A stretch of DNA of 64,000 nucleotides from Cyclobacterium sp. SYSU L10401 (GTDB lineage Bacteria > Bacteroidota > Bacteroidia > Cytophagales > Cyclobacteriaceae), in NCBI RefSeq assembly GCF_010993705.1, contig NZ_WOFO01000001.1, positions 610,598 through 674,597 of the forward strand. The letters run 5' to 3'. The notes under the pieces were generated by a model. That model saw only the letters and a program-made list of their open reading frames with translations, ran no database searches and was not told where the DNA came from. Within the stretch, counting starts at the first letter, position 1, and every line of letters starts with the position of its first letter. The translations under genes and the position numbers were made by a program. Below are positions 1 through 10,118 of the stretch, in pieces.

Positions 1-435
1 AAGCGACTCTGGGTCATTGATATGGAAAGTCAAAAATTGCAGCATACTTCTCTGGTGTCCCATGGAAAAAACTCAGGCCTGATTAAAGCCGAAAAATTTT
101 CCAATACTCCGGAAAGCCATATGAGCAGCCTGGGCTTTTACTTGACCGGGGAAACTTATGTGGGTAAACATGGGGCTTCCCTGCGACTAGATGGATTGGA
201 GAAAGGAATCAATGACATGGCCAGATCGCGGGCAATAGTCATTCATGCAGCAGACTATGCCGAGCCTACATTTTTGAAAAACTACGGTAGATTGGGAAGA
301 AGTTTGGGGTGTCCGGCACTTCCTACAGAGAATTACGAAGAAATATTGGCACTGATTAAGGAAAAAAGTTGCTTGTTCATTCATGCCGATGAGGCATCCT
401 ACAAAAAACAATCAGTTTTCGTAAGCCAGGGGTAA
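1..435 (+). CDS. Murein L,D-transpeptidase catalytic domain protein (YkuD_2 type), 5' partial
   Basis: The reading frame is open from the first base of the window, so this is the C-terminal part of a longer gene; the first in-window ATG (position 22) is internal, because the preceding codons read KRLWVID, a conserved lead-in of this family. The catalytic signature is visible: a VIHAADY histidine segment and GRSLGCPALP with the nucleophilic cysteine. YkuD_2 proteins are exported enzymes thought to form or exchange 3-3 crosslinks in peptidoglycan; the signal peptide would lie outside the window. The gene converges with another L,D-transpeptidase and the two 3' ends overlap by 24 bp. Family assignment is firm, exact substrate is not. 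Confidence 0.85.
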   Translation, partial: KRLWVIDMESQKLQHTSLVSHGKNSGLIKAEKFSNTPESHMSSLGFYLTGETYVGKHGASLRLDGLEKGINDMARSRAIVIHAADYAEPTFLKNYGRLGRSLGCPALPTENYEEILALIKEKSCLFIHADEASYKKQSVFVSQG

Positions 436-2097
436 TTTCAAAAGCTTGAGCAAATCATCATCCCTGGAATAAATGTCTCTTCGAATATTTTCCCGGTTTG
501 CCCCATCTGTCCAAAAAGTCAGGTAAAGGATGATTACGGGAATTTTCTTTTTTAAATTTACCGGTTGTTCTTTTCCACCATTCATGGTATCCTTTATCCT
601 TTCCTCGGTCCACAGGCGTTGATCAGCCAGCAGGATTTGTGCCAGTTCCAAAGGTTTTTGAATACGGATACATCCCGAACTCAATGCCCTGTCTGCCCGG
701 AAAAACAATTCCCTGGAGGGCGTATCGTGGATGTATACATTGTATTTGTTGGGAAACATGAATTTCACCAATCCCAGGGAGTTTTGTCTTCCTGATGCCT
801 GTCTTACCATATAGGGGAAACTATCACTGCTAATGCCTGCCCAATTAATGGTATTCGGATCTATCTCCTTGCCGGAGAAATCCAGTATTTTCATATTTTT
901 TCTAGCCAAATAATCAATGTCTTTTTTTACCGCTGGAATAACGTCATTTTTCAGGATGGTAGGAGGTACGGTCCAGGTCGGGTTAAATACAAGATAAGAC
1001 ATTTCTGCATTGAATACAGGAGTCTTACGGTAGGATTGCCCCACAATGGCATTGGAATGTAATAAAGTATCCCTTGCTCTGATATAGTCCATGGAATAGT
1101 TGGCTATGTTTACAAGGATCAATTCCTGAAGGGTTGTGTCCGGCAGCCATCTCAATCTTTCCATATTTACCATTGCCTTTTCGATCAAAGTCCTTGGAGA
1201 TTGGTTCAAGGCCTGAATGGTAGCTTTACCAAGTTTCCCGTCTGGTTGCAGTCCATGCCTTAGCTGAAATCTTTTAACACCTTCTGCCATGAGGCTGTCG
1301 TAAACATCTATCCGTGTGGTATCTGGCGCATAATTTTCCAGGTCCTTCCAAAAGATCAGAATATCCCTGATCGCAGGAACTTGTTCGGCTCTTTGTCCGG
1401 GTTCCAGTGGTTTCTCCGGTTCGGGGTTATTCCAAAGCAGACCTGATCCGGTTTGTTCCAGCTCATGGTACTTTTTTAAGGAATGTCTCATCCTCTGATA
1501 AATCGGGAACTTTGGGTGAAGACTAAATAGTTGTTGACGGACATCTTGTCTGGCCAGTGCCAGGTTTAATTTTTCAAGTACCTTGGGATCATCTTCTTTC
1601 GATTGGATATCCCAGATACCCTTCAGGTGTTCGGGATGTACTTTTCCCTGATACAGGTGTTTGGCCAAAAGGATAAAAGCATCACTGAGCAGGATGTCCA
1701 TCAAGGCCAAATCTCGTTCAGTTACCGATGTACCGTTCAGGGACTTTTCAAATAAAATATTAAGTTGGTCCAGGTGATAGTCCTTTGGGATCAGACCGTC
1801 AAATTTGGACTGTTGGATGAGCAGCCTCAGTTCCAATGCCTCGCAGGAAGGTGTTGATCCGGCTAACCAGCCTGGCATAAAAGCCCTCTCAGAGTAAAAG
1901 GTAAGGAGGTAAGACCTGGAATAAATCCTGCCGCCCAGGTATTCCATTTTGAGTTGCGATTCATCTCCTTCCAATAAATCCCTGATTTCAAATGCCGTTC
2001 CCTGGTTTAATGCACCTGATGAGGCTTGAAAAGGGAGAAGGAAAAGACAAATGAGCATGTTTGAGACTAAATACACATCGTACAATGGGTTACTCAT
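412..2097 (-). CDS. L,D-transpeptidase, YcbB-like, with peptidoglycan-binding domain
   Basis: A 561-residue envelope enzyme predicted to make 3-3 peptidoglycan crosslinks. A hydrophobic stretch at residues 13-25 looks like a signal peptide or anchor; a helical scaffold follows, then a PG_binding_1-like segment near residues 263-300 (RFQLRHGLQPDGKLG) and a YkuD catalytic domain near 325-490. The active-site pieces are His457 in VYIHDTP and SSGCIRI with Cys476. Length and order of parts match the large YcbB/LdtD class. The ATG overlaps the kdsA stop as ATGA, so it is probably translationally coupled to kdsA and ends the KDO operon. Its 3' end overlaps the upstream convergent L,D-transpeptidase by 24 bp. 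Confidence 0.88.
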   Translation of the reverse strand: MSNPLYDVYLVSNMLICLFLLPFQASSGALNQGTAFEIRDLLEGDESQLKMEYLGGRIYSRSYLLTFYSERAFMPGWLAGSTPSCEALELRLLIQQSKFDGLIPKDYHLDQLNILFEKSLNGTSVTERDLALMDILLSDAFILLAKHLYQGKVHPEHLKGIWDIQSKEDDPKVLEKLNLALARQDVRQQLFSLHPKFPIYQRMRHSLKKYHELEQTGSGLLWNNPEPEKPLEPGQRAEQVPAIRDILIFWKDLENYAPDTTRIDVYDSLMAEGVKRFQLRHGLQPDGKLGKATIQALNQSPRTLIEKAMVNMERLRWLPDTTLQELILVNIANYSMDYIRARDTLLHSNAIVGQSYRKTPVFNAEMSYLVFNPTWTVPPTILKNDVIPAVKKDIDYLARKNMKILDFSGKEIDPNTINWAGISSDSFPYMVRQASGRQNSLGLVKFMFPNKYNVYIHDTPSRELFFRADRALSSGCIRIQKPLELAQILLADQRLWTEERIKDTMNGGKEQPVNLKKKIPVIILYLTFWTDGANRENIRRDIYSRDDDLLKLLKLPLAYEN

Positions 2098-2942
2098 GTT
2101 AACTGATAGTTTTTGAATTCATTTCCTAGATCCCATGCTTTCTTCAGCATCCCCAGAAAGCTATCCATTTCAGCCAAAGGAACCATGTTTGGCCCGTCAC
2201 TCAAGGCCTTTGCTGGGTCCGGGTGGGTTTCTATAAAAAAACCATCCACTCCTGCTGCTCCAGCGGCTCTTGCCAGAAATGGGGCCATTTGTCTTTGCCC
2301 CCCGCTGCTGCCTTGGTTGCCCCCCGGTTGTTGTACGCTATGGGTCACATCAAAAACCACCGGTGCAAACTGTCTCATGATAGGTAATGCCCGCATGTCT
2401 ACCACCAGATTATGGTAGCCCAGGGAAAAGCCCCTCTCCGTAAGACATACCTGCTGATTGCCGGTAGAGCGGATTTTATCTACGGCATATTGCATGTCTT
2501 CAGGGGCCATAAATTGTCCCCTCTTAATTTTTATGGCTTTTCCTGTTTTCCCAGCCGCCAGCAATAGGTCTGTCTGCCGGCATAAAAAGGCAGGTATCTG
2601 AATCACATCCACCACTGCGGCTACAGCTTCTAACTGATAGCTTTCATGTACATCTGTAACCAAGGGTACCCTCAGGGTATTACCTACTGTTTGTAGCACC
2701 TCCAAAGACCGGTCAAAGCCTATGCTTCTGAAAGAGGCTCCGGAGGTGCGATTGGCCTTGTCGAAGGAGGCCTTAAACACATAGCCAAAACCATGTTTTT
2801 GGGCATATTTCTTGACCTGGGTGCCGATTTCCAGGCATATATCAAGGCTTTCCACGGCACAGGGTCCGGAAAATAGTACCGGCTGATCGCCCCCTAGCCG
2901 GAGGTCTTCCCTGATGGACATTTTGTGCGGGCTTTTTTTCAT
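2094..2942 (-). CDS. kdsA: 3-deoxy-8-phosphooctulonate synthase (KDO-8-P synthase)
   Basis: Condenses phosphoenolpyruvate with arabinose 5-phosphate to give KDO-8-phosphate, the precursor of the inner-core sugar of lipopolysaccharide; cytoplasmic. The 282-residue protein is close to the usual 280-285. SGPCAVES at residues 25-32, the KASFDKANR segment and the C-terminal FFIETHPDPAKALSDGPN stretch are typical of KdsA rather than DAHP synthase. It lies 44 bp downstream of kdsC in the same direction and overlaps the following L,D-transpeptidase start by 4 bp, so KDO synthesis and peptidoglycan crosslinking share one transcript here. Confidence 0.96.
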   Translation of the reverse strand: MKKSPHKMSIREDLRLGGDQPVLFSGPCAVESLDICLEIGTQVKKYAQKHGFGYVFKASFDKANRTSGASFRSIGFDRSLEVLQTVGNTLRVPLVTDVHESYQLEAVAAVVDVIQIPAFLCRQTDLLLAAGKTGKAIKIKRGQFMAPEDMQYAVDKIRSTGNQQVCLTERGFSLGYHNLVVDMRALPIMRQFAPVVFDVTHSVQQPGGNQGSSGGQRQMAPFLARAAGAAGVDGFFIETHPDPAKALSDGPNMVPLAEMDSFLGMLKKAWDLGNEFKNYQLT

Positions 2943-2986
2943 TGCGTTGAATTTTAGAAGGAAAATCTTTGTGGCTTGAAAGGGTT

Positions 2987-3535
2987 TTACAAACTGATTT
3001 TTAGTCCTCCCTGTGCATAAAGGATGATATCTGCTAATTCCCGGAAGGCGCCTTCCCCTCCATTTTTGACAGTGACGTAATCTACTTTATCTCTGATATA
3101 GATCATGGCATCAGCGGGAGAAGCAGCAAGCCCAACCCTGCTGAGGAGTTCGAGGTCAATGAGGTCATCTCCAATATAGGCTACCTCATCAGTGGAAATC
3201 CCCTTTTTTTCTGCAATTCCCTTCAGAGTGGACCATTTATCGCGGACACCATGTAAATGAAAATCAACCTTCATTTGCTCACAGCGGAGCGACGAAACCT
3301 TTACATCCCTACCGGATAGGATGCCGGTTTCAATACCTGCAAGTTGCAGGTATTGAATGATCTGTCCATCTTTCACCTGAAATTTTTTGTACTCCATTCC
3401 CTGGTCATCCAGAATGATTCCTCCATCAGTCAGCACCCCATCCAGGTCTGAAACCAAAAGCTTGATCCGCCTGGCTTTTTGAATCAGGTCTTCCGGTAAG
3501 TGGTCAAAATAATGCATTACCTTTTGTTTTTCCAC
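2987..3535 (-). CDS. kdsC: KDO-8-phosphate phosphatase, HAD superfamily
   Basis: Hydrolyses KDO-8-phosphate to KDO, the step after KdsA. The protein is 182 residues, typical of the cap-less, tetrameric KdsC type. HAD motif I is SDLDGVLTDGG with Asp30 (nucleophile) and Asp32; motif IV is YIGDDLIDLELL. The adjacent kdsA supports the assignment. It starts inside the end of the GNAT-nitrilase gene (19-bp overlap), so the two are likely co-transcribed. A general HAD phosphatase would look similar, but size and neighbour make KdsC the best call. Confidence 0.92.
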   Translation of the reverse strand: MEKQKVMHYFDHLPEDLIQKARRIKLLVSDLDGVLTDGGIILDDQGMEYKKFQVKDGQIIQYLQLAGIETGILSGRDVKVSSLRCEQMKVDFHLHGVRDKWSTLKGIAEKKGISTDEVAYIGDDLIDLELLSRVGLAASPADAMIYIRDKVDYVTVKNGGEGAFRELADIILYAQGGLKISL

Positions 3536-5058
3536 TGAATGGAGTAGAGGTCCAGCCTTCTTTGTGCCAGATTCCGAACGCTGCCTGCTTTCCGTAATTT
3601 GGTCAATAAGTCCAGGTCTACATCTGCTACTATGGTGGTCTCTGTATTGAGAGAGGCTTCAGCAATGATGGCATCGTGAGGGAAGGAAAAGTCAGAGGGA
3701 GAATATATGGCTGCCTGGGAATGCTGAATATCCATATTTTCCACTCTTGGCAAATTACCCACCGAGCCTGTAATCGCCACGTAGCATTCATTTTCGATGG
3801 CCCTGGATTTGGCACAGGTACTTACCCTAAGGTAGGCATTTTTCGTATCCGTCCAAAAAGGGACGAACAGGATGTCCATTTCCTTCTCTGCGAGAATGCG
3901 GCTCAATTCCGGGAATTCAATGTCATAACAGATCAAAATCCCCACCTTGCCCGCATCGGTATCAAAAACCTTGATGCCATTTCCTCCCTGCAGTCCCCAG
4001 TAGGATTGCTCATCAGGAGTGATGTGCAATTTATACTGTTTATCCATGGTACCATCTCTCCTGCAGAGATAACTCACATTTCGCAGTTTTTTTCCATCAT
4101 ACTCAGGCATGCTTCCGGCGATGATGTTCACATTATAGGAAAGGGCCAGGTCCCGCATCCGAATGACAATCTCCTCCGTGTAATCTGCCAGATTTCTGAT
4201 GGCTTCTGAGGCGTCCATTTTGTTGAATTCTGCCAGTAAGGGCGCATTGAAAAACTCCGGAAACAAGCAGAAATCTGATTTGTAATCCGATACCGTATCG
4301 ACAAAAAACTCCACCTGTTGCATCAGGTCATCCACATCAGTGAAGCGTCTCATTTTCCATTGAACCAAACCTAGTCGGACGATGGTTTTTTTGTTGCCAA
4401 TTAGTTTTTCTTCCTTTTCATAATAAATGTTGATCCATTCCAGCAGGGTGGCATAAGCCCTGGAATCGGTGTCCTCAGGCAGGTATTTGGTGATTACCTT
4501 CCGCACGTGAAATTCATTCGCCAACTGAAAGGAAAGTACAGGGTCAAATATTTCTTTGTTTTTGACCAGCTCTATGTATTTCCTGGGCGACATCTGGTCG
4601 GCATATTTATTATATCCCGGAATCCTTCCTCCGGCAATTATGGACCGTAGGTTCAGGTTTTCGCAAAGCTCTTTTCTGGCATCATAAAGCCTTCTACCCA
4701 AACGAAGTCCTCTGTATTCCTTGTCTACAAATACATCCGTACCATAAAGGGTATCTCCTTCCTCATCGTGCGTGTCAAATTTCCCATATCCGGTTATCTG
4801 GTCGTAGGTGTGGTTATCTCCATATTTTGAATAATCCACTATCAGACTTAATGCTACTGCTACAACTTTCCCATTATCCTCCAGGCAAATTTGTCCTTCA
4901 GGAAAGGCATTCAATTGATTTTTAAATTCCTCCTTGGTCCAGGTCATTCCCTGGGTTTTGTAGGCAGAAACCATGATATCACGGATATCATTGAAATCGG
5001 AATGTTTGATATTCCGGAGTTTAAGTCGGTGTTCGAGTTCTTCTTTTTGTTTACTCAT
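3517..5058 (-). CDS. Bifunctional GNAT N-acetyltransferase / carbon-nitrogen hydrolase
   Basis: A 513-residue two-domain protein. Residues about 12-165 form a GNAT domain with an acetyl-CoA loop at YRGLRLGRRLYDARKEL (115-131). Residues about 225-505 form a nitrilase-superfamily hydrolase with the Glu-Lys-Cys triad visible as Glu268 (FPEF), Lys343 (YKLH) and Cys377 (ICYDIEFPE). This fusion is a recognised family of unknown substrate; plausible reactions are amide hydrolysis combined with amine acetylation. It is first in the minus-strand kdsC-kdsA operon and overlaps kdsC by 19 bp. A role in KDO metabolism is only suggested by position. Confidence 0.9.
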   Translation of the reverse strand: MSKQKEELEHRLKLRNIKHSDFNDIRDIMVSAYKTQGMTWTKEEFKNQLNAFPEGQICLEDNGKVVAVALSLIVDYSKYGDNHTYDQITGYGKFDTHDEEGDTLYGTDVFVDKEYRGLRLGRRLYDARKELCENLNLRSIIAGGRIPGYNKYADQMSPRKYIELVKNKEIFDPVLSFQLANEFHVRKVITKYLPEDTDSRAYATLLEWINIYYEKEEKLIGNKKTIVRLGLVQWKMRRFTDVDDLMQQVEFFVDTVSDYKSDFCLFPEFFNAPLLAEFNKMDASEAIRNLADYTEEIVIRMRDLALSYNVNIIAGSMPEYDGKKLRNVSYLCRRDGTMDKQYKLHITPDEQSYWGLQGGNGIKVFDTDAGKVGILICYDIEFPELSRILAEKEMDILFVPFWTDTKNAYLRVSTCAKSRAIENECYVAITGSVGNLPRVENMDIQHSQAAIYSPSDFSFPHDAIIAEASLNTETTIVADVDLDLLTKLRKAGSVRNLAQRRLDLYSIQWKNKR

Positions 5059-5283
5059 AACGTAAAATTAACTACAAATTTACCTAAATTGATGGCTAAT
5101 GATCAATCTCAACTGGAATTTATCCCTATTTTTTCAGCAAAGAAGAAAAGAGAGGACAAACCGGACTTCCCTGGATAAAATATTAGCGCAGTTCCATTTA
5201 ATTCCCGGCAATAAAATCATATATTGGAGGCTATCTGTTGCCTGGTTCAGGGTTAAATTTTGATCAATGGAGCATATTGAAGC

Positions 5284-6189
5284 ATGAAGGAAATAATTGA
5301 AGATATTAAGAACGGTGATTTTGAGGCCTTCTTAGGGCATTTTAACGATTTACTAAATCTGAAATTGTTGATGCTTGGGGATACCAAATTAACACTAGGC
5401 TTATTCATCAGTCTTACGGTTGCCATTTTCTTACTTTTTTTCATTTCGGAATTGGCCAGAAAGTTTTTGGCCAACAAAGTATTGAGCCGGTACAAACTGG
5501 AAGTAGGCATCCGGCAGTCCATTGCAACGATTTTTAAGTACATCATTATCATTTTTGGGCTGGTCACCATTCTTCAAAATAGCAATGTGGATTTAAGTGC
5601 TTTGGGTATTTTGGCAGGAGCCATAGGGGTAGGAATTGGCTTTGGTTTACAGAATATCACCAATAATTTCATCAGTGGATTGATTATTCTGTTTGAAAGA
5701 CCCATAAAAGTCGGAGACAGGATTGAGGTCAATGATGTCTACGGGGATGTAGTAAAGATATCGGCCAGGTCGACTATGGTGTTGACCAATGATAACATTT
5801 CCGTCATAGTGCCCAACAGCCAGTTTATCGACAATGCAGTGATCAACTGGTCCCATAATGACCGGAATATACGGTTTAATATTCCTGTAGGCGTTTCCTA
5901 CAGGGAAGATCCGGCAAAGATCAAAAGAATTTTACTTGAGGTGGTTAAGGCGAATGATGGGGTGCTAAAGTATCCTGAACCGGATGTGCTGTTTGAGCAA
6001 TACAACGATAGCAGCATTGATTTCAACTTGAGGGTTTGGACATCTCAATACATTAACAAACCCAGGGTATTGAAGAGTCAATTGTATTATGAGATTTTCA
6101 GGCGTTTTGGAGAAGAGAAGGTTGAAATCCCTTTTCCACAGAGAGACCTCCATATCCGCTCAGGTCTGGAGAAATTTACTCCATCGTAA
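5284..6189 (+). CDS. MscS-family mechanosensitive ion channel
   Basis: A 301-residue small-conductance mechanosensitive channel that releases solutes on hypo-osmotic shock. Predicted membrane helices lie near residues 39-57 and 83-97, and the pore-lining third helix is the glycine/alanine-rich GILAGAIGVGIGFGLQNI stretch near 108-125. It is followed by ISGLIILFERPIKVGDRIEV, the start of the cytoplasmic beta domain. Size matches minimal MscS. It is transcribed divergently from the GNAT-nitrilase operon across 225 bp of spacer and is followed by an unrelated outer-membrane protein gene. A near-consensus TAAATTTTG lies upstream at about 5252. Confidence 0.93.
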   Translation: MKEIIEDIKNGDFEAFLGHFNDLLNLKLLMLGDTKLTLGLFISLTVAIFLLFFISELARKFLANKVLSRYKLEVGIRQSIATIFKYIIIIFGLVTILQNSNVDLSALGILAGAIGVGIGFGLQNITNNFISGLIILFERPIKVGDRIEVNDVYGDVVKISARSTMVLTNDNISVIVPNSQFIDNAVINWSHNDRNIRFNIPVGVSYREDPAKIKRILLEVVKANDGVLKYPEPDVLFEQYNDSSIDFNLRVWTSQYINKPRVLKSQLYYEIFRRFGEEKVEIPFPQRDLHIRSGLEKFTPS

Positions 6190-6273
6190 TTTTTTTTATT
6201 ATTACCTTTTATTTTATATTTAGGGCTTTAATTACCAATGGGTTATTAGGGTAGGATATAGGTGAAGCTTTTT

Positions 6274-7218
6274 ATGCGTAGATTCTTTTTAGTTGCAGTA
6301 TTTTTTTTACTGTTATTTTCAACAGAAATATTTGCCCAAAGCATGTATAGGTTCAGGTTTGAAGAGCCTTGGTCCTTTTCTTTACAGGCCGGACCCTCTC
6401 AGTATTTTGGTGATTTGTATGCTTTGTGGCAATATAATGAAGGAATACAACCGGACTACAATGTAGCCATGAGCGGCAGGTATACTTTCGGTACCAACCT
6501 TAAAGCCAGAGCAGATATTACTTACTACCAAATTTCAGGACAGGATGTCAAAGCAGACCCCAGAAGTGGTCGAATTCCCAGAGATTTAAATTTCCGGGCC
6601 AGAAATTGGGAAGGGGCATTTTTGGTTGAATACTACTATAAACCCGTAAAAGTTTACAACATTACCCGTGAGTTTATCAATCCCTACTTGTTTTTTGGAG
6701 TTGGAGCCAGTACCAACAAGCCCAGGACCCTTTACAGGGAAGAGTGGGTCGATTTAAGACCGCTTAGAACGGAAAATGAGTTGTATTCCGATGTGGTAAT
6801 GGTGTTTCCAATGGGTTTGGGCCTGAAATACAAGGTCAATGTGTACATGGATTTTTTTATTGAAGGAAATTATCGTTTCACGCTTTCAGATTACATGGAT
6901 GATATCAGCACCTTTAATATTTCCGGATATTATGAGGAACTGATTGCCGATTATGTTTCGGGAGAAAATCCCGACAGGCTCAGGTACTCGGTAAGACAGG
7001 CCAGGTACCTTTTGCCCAACGGTGAGCCCAATATAGAAATGATAAGAAACAGCCGGGGGGCTCCCCGAAGAGGAAGCGGCGATCCCCGGTTGGACGAACC
7101 TGAAGCAAGGTATGATGGGTATTTTACTTTAAATTTTGGGGCGGAAATTTATTTCTCTGAAGATATCTGGGACAACTGGATTTTTAGATACAGGGGCAGG
7201 GGATTCAGGTTTTGGTGA
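6274..7218 (+). CDS. DUF6089-like outer membrane beta-barrel protein
   Basis: About 314 residues with a clear signal peptide (hydrophobic FFLVAVFFLLLF, cleavage after EIFAQ), then alternating aromatic and polar strands ending in an aromatic residue (RGFRFW), the pattern of an outer-membrane barrel. Motifs such as AGPSQYFGDLY and YLFFGVGAS resemble the DUF6089 family widespread in Bacteroidota, whose function is unknown. I chose the ATG at 6274; a GTG at 6262 would add four residues (MKLF). The insert near residues 215-270, rich in Arg, Pro and Gly, may be a periplasmic or surface loop. Not obviously in an operon. Confidence 0.72.
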   Translation: MRRFFLVAVFFLLLFSTEIFAQSMYRFRFEEPWSFSLQAGPSQYFGDLYALWQYNEGIQPDYNVAMSGRYTFGTNLKARADITYYQISGQDVKADPRSGRIPRDLNFRARNWEGAFLVEYYYKPVKVYNITREFINPYLFFGVGASTNKPRTLYREEWVDLRPLRTENELYSDVVMVFPMGLGLKYKVNVYMDFFIEGNYRFTLSDYMDDISTFNISGYYEELIADYVSGENPDRLRYSVRQARYLLPNGEPNIEMIRNSRGAPRRGSGDPRLDEPEARYDGYFTLNFGAEIYFSEDIWDNWIFRYRGRGFRFW

Positions 7219-7273
7219 TTTATCCAGGGCTGTTTTTCTTCATTTGTTAGATATTTCTTTTCAGAGGTTCATA

Positions 7274-7307
7274 TTGAAAGTGAATACCGATATTTTTTAT
7301 AATTTTG
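7274..7307 (+). promoter_or_regulatory. Candidate Bacteroidota promoter for leuS
   Basis: TAATTTTG at 7300-7307 matches the TAnnTTTG -7 element used by the Bacteroidota primary sigma factor. A TTG at 7274-7276 is in the -33 position with a 23-nt spacer, at the long end of the accepted range. Transcription would begin near 7313, about 30 nt before the leuS ATG. Confidence 0.4.
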
Positions 7308-7343
7308 AACCTGAATCTAAATACAAATTGACCAAAGCTGCAA

Positions 7344-10118
7344 ATGTCTGATTATAATTTTCGTGCCATTGAGAAAAAATGGCAGGGCCGCTGGGAGCAA
7401 TCCGGGCTTTTTAATGCCAAAGTAGATACCGGAAAACCTAAGTTTTATTCATTGGACATGTTTCCCTACCCCTCTGGAGCGGGGCTTCATGTAGGGCATC
7501 CCCTGGGCTACATCGCTTCCGATATCGTTACCCGGTACAAAAGGTTAAAAGGCTTTAATGTATTGCATCCCATGGGATACGATTCCTTCGGATTACCTGC
7601 AGAGCAATATGCCATTCAAACCGGACAACATCCTGCCATTACCACCGGGGAAAATATCAAAAGGTATACCGAACAACTGAAAAACATAGGCTTTGCCTTT
7701 GATTGGGACAAGGAAGTGAGGACCTCCGATCCGGACTACTACCGCTGGACACAGTGGATTTTCATGCAGCTTTTTGATAGCTATTATGATCTGGATGCAG
7801 ATAAGGCCATGCCCATCAATCACCTTGTCTCGATTTTTGAAAAAGAAGGTAGTCAGGGAGTTCGTGCCGTTTGCGATGAAAACCCATCTTCCTTCAACCA
7901 GGCGGACTGGCAGGGATTTTCGGAGTCGGAACAACAAAAAATTTTACTGCAATACCGGCTTACCTTTCTTGCTGAAACCACGGTCAATTGGTGTGCGGCA
8001 CTGGGTACGGTACTTTCCAACGACGAAGTAAAAGACGGCTACTCGGAAAGAGGAGGACATCCGGTGGAAAGAAAGCGCATGAGGCAGTGGAGCATGCGGA
8101 TTACAGCTTATGCAGAGCGCCTGCTCAGGGGCCTGGACAAACTGGAATGGCCGGAACCAGTCAAAGAAATGCAGCGGAACTGGATTGGAAGGTCTGTAGG
8201 GGCTGAAATGGTGTTTGATATAAAAGGACATGCGGAAAAAATCAAAGTATTCACTACCCGAATTGACACCATTTACGGGGTAACTTACCTTGCATTGGCA
8301 CCCGAGCATGAGTTGGTAGGACAATTGATCACCGATGAGCAGCGGGAAGCCGCCGAATCCTATGTAGCCCAGGCCAAAAACCGTTCCGAAAGGGATAGGA
8401 TGGCCGATGTGAAGACCATTTCAGGTGCCTTTACCGGAAGTTATGCTACCAATCCTTTCAATGGAGAAAGCATTCCCATCTGGATTGCCGACTATGTATT
8501 GGCCGGATATGGCACCGGGGCGGTGATGGCGGTACCAGCTCACGATGAGCGGGATTATAATTTCGCCAAACACTTCGGACTGGAAATCAGGCAGGTGATT
8601 GAAGGCAGCATGGAAGATGGTTCTTTCCCGGAAAAGGGAGGGACCATTATGAATTCCGGATTTATCAGCGGTCTGGAAATGCAGGCGGCCATGGACAAGG
8701 CCATCGCCTTTCTGGAAGAAAAAGGAATAGGAAAGGGAAAGATCCAATATAAAATGAGGGATGCCATCTTTACCCGGCAGCGGTACTGGGGGGAGCCCTT
8801 GCCCGTGTATTTTAAAGAGGGATTGCCCTACCTGATAGCCGAAAAGGATTTGCCCCTCAGGTTGCCTGAGGTGGACAAGTACCTGCCCACCGAGGATGGG
8901 GCACCACCGCTGGGAAGGGCCAGAGACTGGACCTACACCACTTCAGAGGGGTCGTTTCCTCTGGAAATGAGTACCATGCCGGGCTGGGCTGGGTCGAGTT
9001 GGTATTTTTTCAGGTACATGGATGCCAAAAACCAGGAAGTCTTTGTCAGTCCCGAAGCAGCAGCTTACTGGGATGCGGTGGACCTGTATATAGGTGGTGC
9101 GGAGCATGCCACCGGGCATTTGTTGTATTCGCGATTCTGGACCAAGTTTCTCTATGACCGGGGCCTGGTGCCCATAGCCGAGCCATTCCAGAAGATGATC
9201 AACCAGGGCATGATTCAGGGCAGGTCCAATTTTGTGTACAGAAAAAAAGGCAGCAATACCTTTGTCAGCCTGGGACTGATCAAGGATCATGAAGTGACTC
9301 CCATGCATGTGGACGTCAATATTGTCCACAACGATCAGTTGGACCTGGACGCATTTAAAAAATGGAGGCCTGACCTGGCTGATGCTTCGTTTATCCTGGA
9401 GGACGGAAAATACCTCTGTGGTGCAGAAGTAGAAAAAATGTCCAAATCCAAATACAATGTGGTCAATCCTGATGATGTCATAGAGAGCTATGGGGCGGAT
9501 ACCCTGCGGCTGTACGAAATGTTTTTGGGCCCGCTGGAACAGTTTAAGCCCTGGAATACGAATGGGATAGATGGGGTTTTCAAGTTTTTGAAAAAATTAT
9601 GGCGCCTCTTTCATGACCAAAATGGAAACTGGCAGGTGACGGATAAAGAGCCCTCAAAGGAGGCCTTCAAAGCCCTGCATAAAACCATTCAAAAAGTGGA
9701 GGAGGACATTGAACGGCATGCATTCAATACTTCGGTTTCTTCCTTTATGATTTGCGTCAATGAACTTTCTGCGCTCAAGTGCAACCAAAGGGAAATTCTG
9801 GAACCCTTATTGGTTATCCTTTCTCCCTATGCTCCGCATATTGCAGAAGAACTTTGGGAGAAAATGGGACATGAGCAATCCATCATCCTTGAAACTTACC
9901 CCAAGGCAGAAGAACAGTACCTTATAGAAGACAGCCATGAATACCCTGTTTCCATTAACGGAAAGATGCGGGCAAAAATTAAACTGGCATTGAGTCTTTC
10001 AAAAGAAGAAATCGAAGCAGCTGCCCTGAAACATGAGGACTTGCAAAAGTGGATTGACGGAAAAACGCCTAAAAAAGTCATCGTGGTGCCGGGAAAGATT
10101 GTCAATATCGTGCTGTGA
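7344..10118 (+). CDS. leuS: Leucyl-tRNA synthetase
   Basis: Charges tRNA-Leu with leucine in the cytoplasm; class Ia synthetase. The 924-residue protein has the HIGH signature as HVGH (49-52), a long CP1 editing domain (about 225-420) with the threonine-rich [22 protein letters not shown] segment, and the KMSKS loop at 698-702. It also carries an insertion near residues 135-210 ([21 protein letters not shown] and following), which I believe is a Bacteroidota-type insertion in the catalytic domain. The C-terminal domain ends [10 protein letters not shown], normal for LeuRS. Monocistronic by context; a promoter-like element precedes it. Confidence 0.98.
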   Translation: MSDYNFRAIEKKWQGRWEQSGLFNAKVDTGKPKFYSLDMFPYPSGAGLHVGHPLGYIASDIVTRYKRLKGFNVLHPMGYDSFGLPAEQYAIQTGQHPAITTGENIKRYTEQLKNIGFAFDWDKEVRTSDPDYYRWTQWIFMQLFDSYYDLDADKAMPINHLVSIFEKEGSQGVRAVCDENPSSFNQADWQGFSESEQQKILLQYRLTFLAETTVNWCAALGTVLSNDEVKDGYSERGGHPVERKRMRQWSMRITAYAERLLRGLDKLEWPEPVKEMQRNWIGRSVGAEMVFDIKGHAEKIKVFTTRIDTIYGVTYLALAPEHELVGQLITDEQREAAESYVAQAKNRSERDRMADVKTISGAFTGSYATNPFNGESIPIWIADYVLAGYGTGAVMAVPAHDERDYNFAKHFGLEIRQVIEGSMEDGSFPEKGGTIMNSGFISGLEMQAAMDKAIAFLEEKGIGKGKIQYKMRDAIFTRQRYWGEPLPVYFKEGLPYLIAEKDLPLRLPEVDKYLPTEDGAPPLGRARDWTYTTSEGSFPLEMSTMPGWAGSSWYFFRYMDAKNQEVFVSPEAAAYWDAVDLYIGGAEHATGHLLYSRFWTKFLYDRGLVPIAEPFQKMINQGMIQGRSNFVYRKKGSNTFVSLGLIKDHEVTPMHVDVNIVHNDQLDLDAFKKWRPDLADASFILEDGKYLCGAEVEKMSKSKYNVVNPDDVIESYGADTLRLYEMFLGPLEQFKPWNTNGIDGVFKFLKKLWRLFHDQNGNWQVTDKEPSKEAFKALHKTIQKVEEDIERHAFNTSVSSFMICVNELSALKCNQREILEPLLVILSPYAPHIAEELWEKMGHEQSIILETYPKAEEQYLIEDSHEYPVSINGKMRAKIKLALSLSKEEIEAAALKHEDLQKWIDGKTPKKVIVVPGKIVNIVL

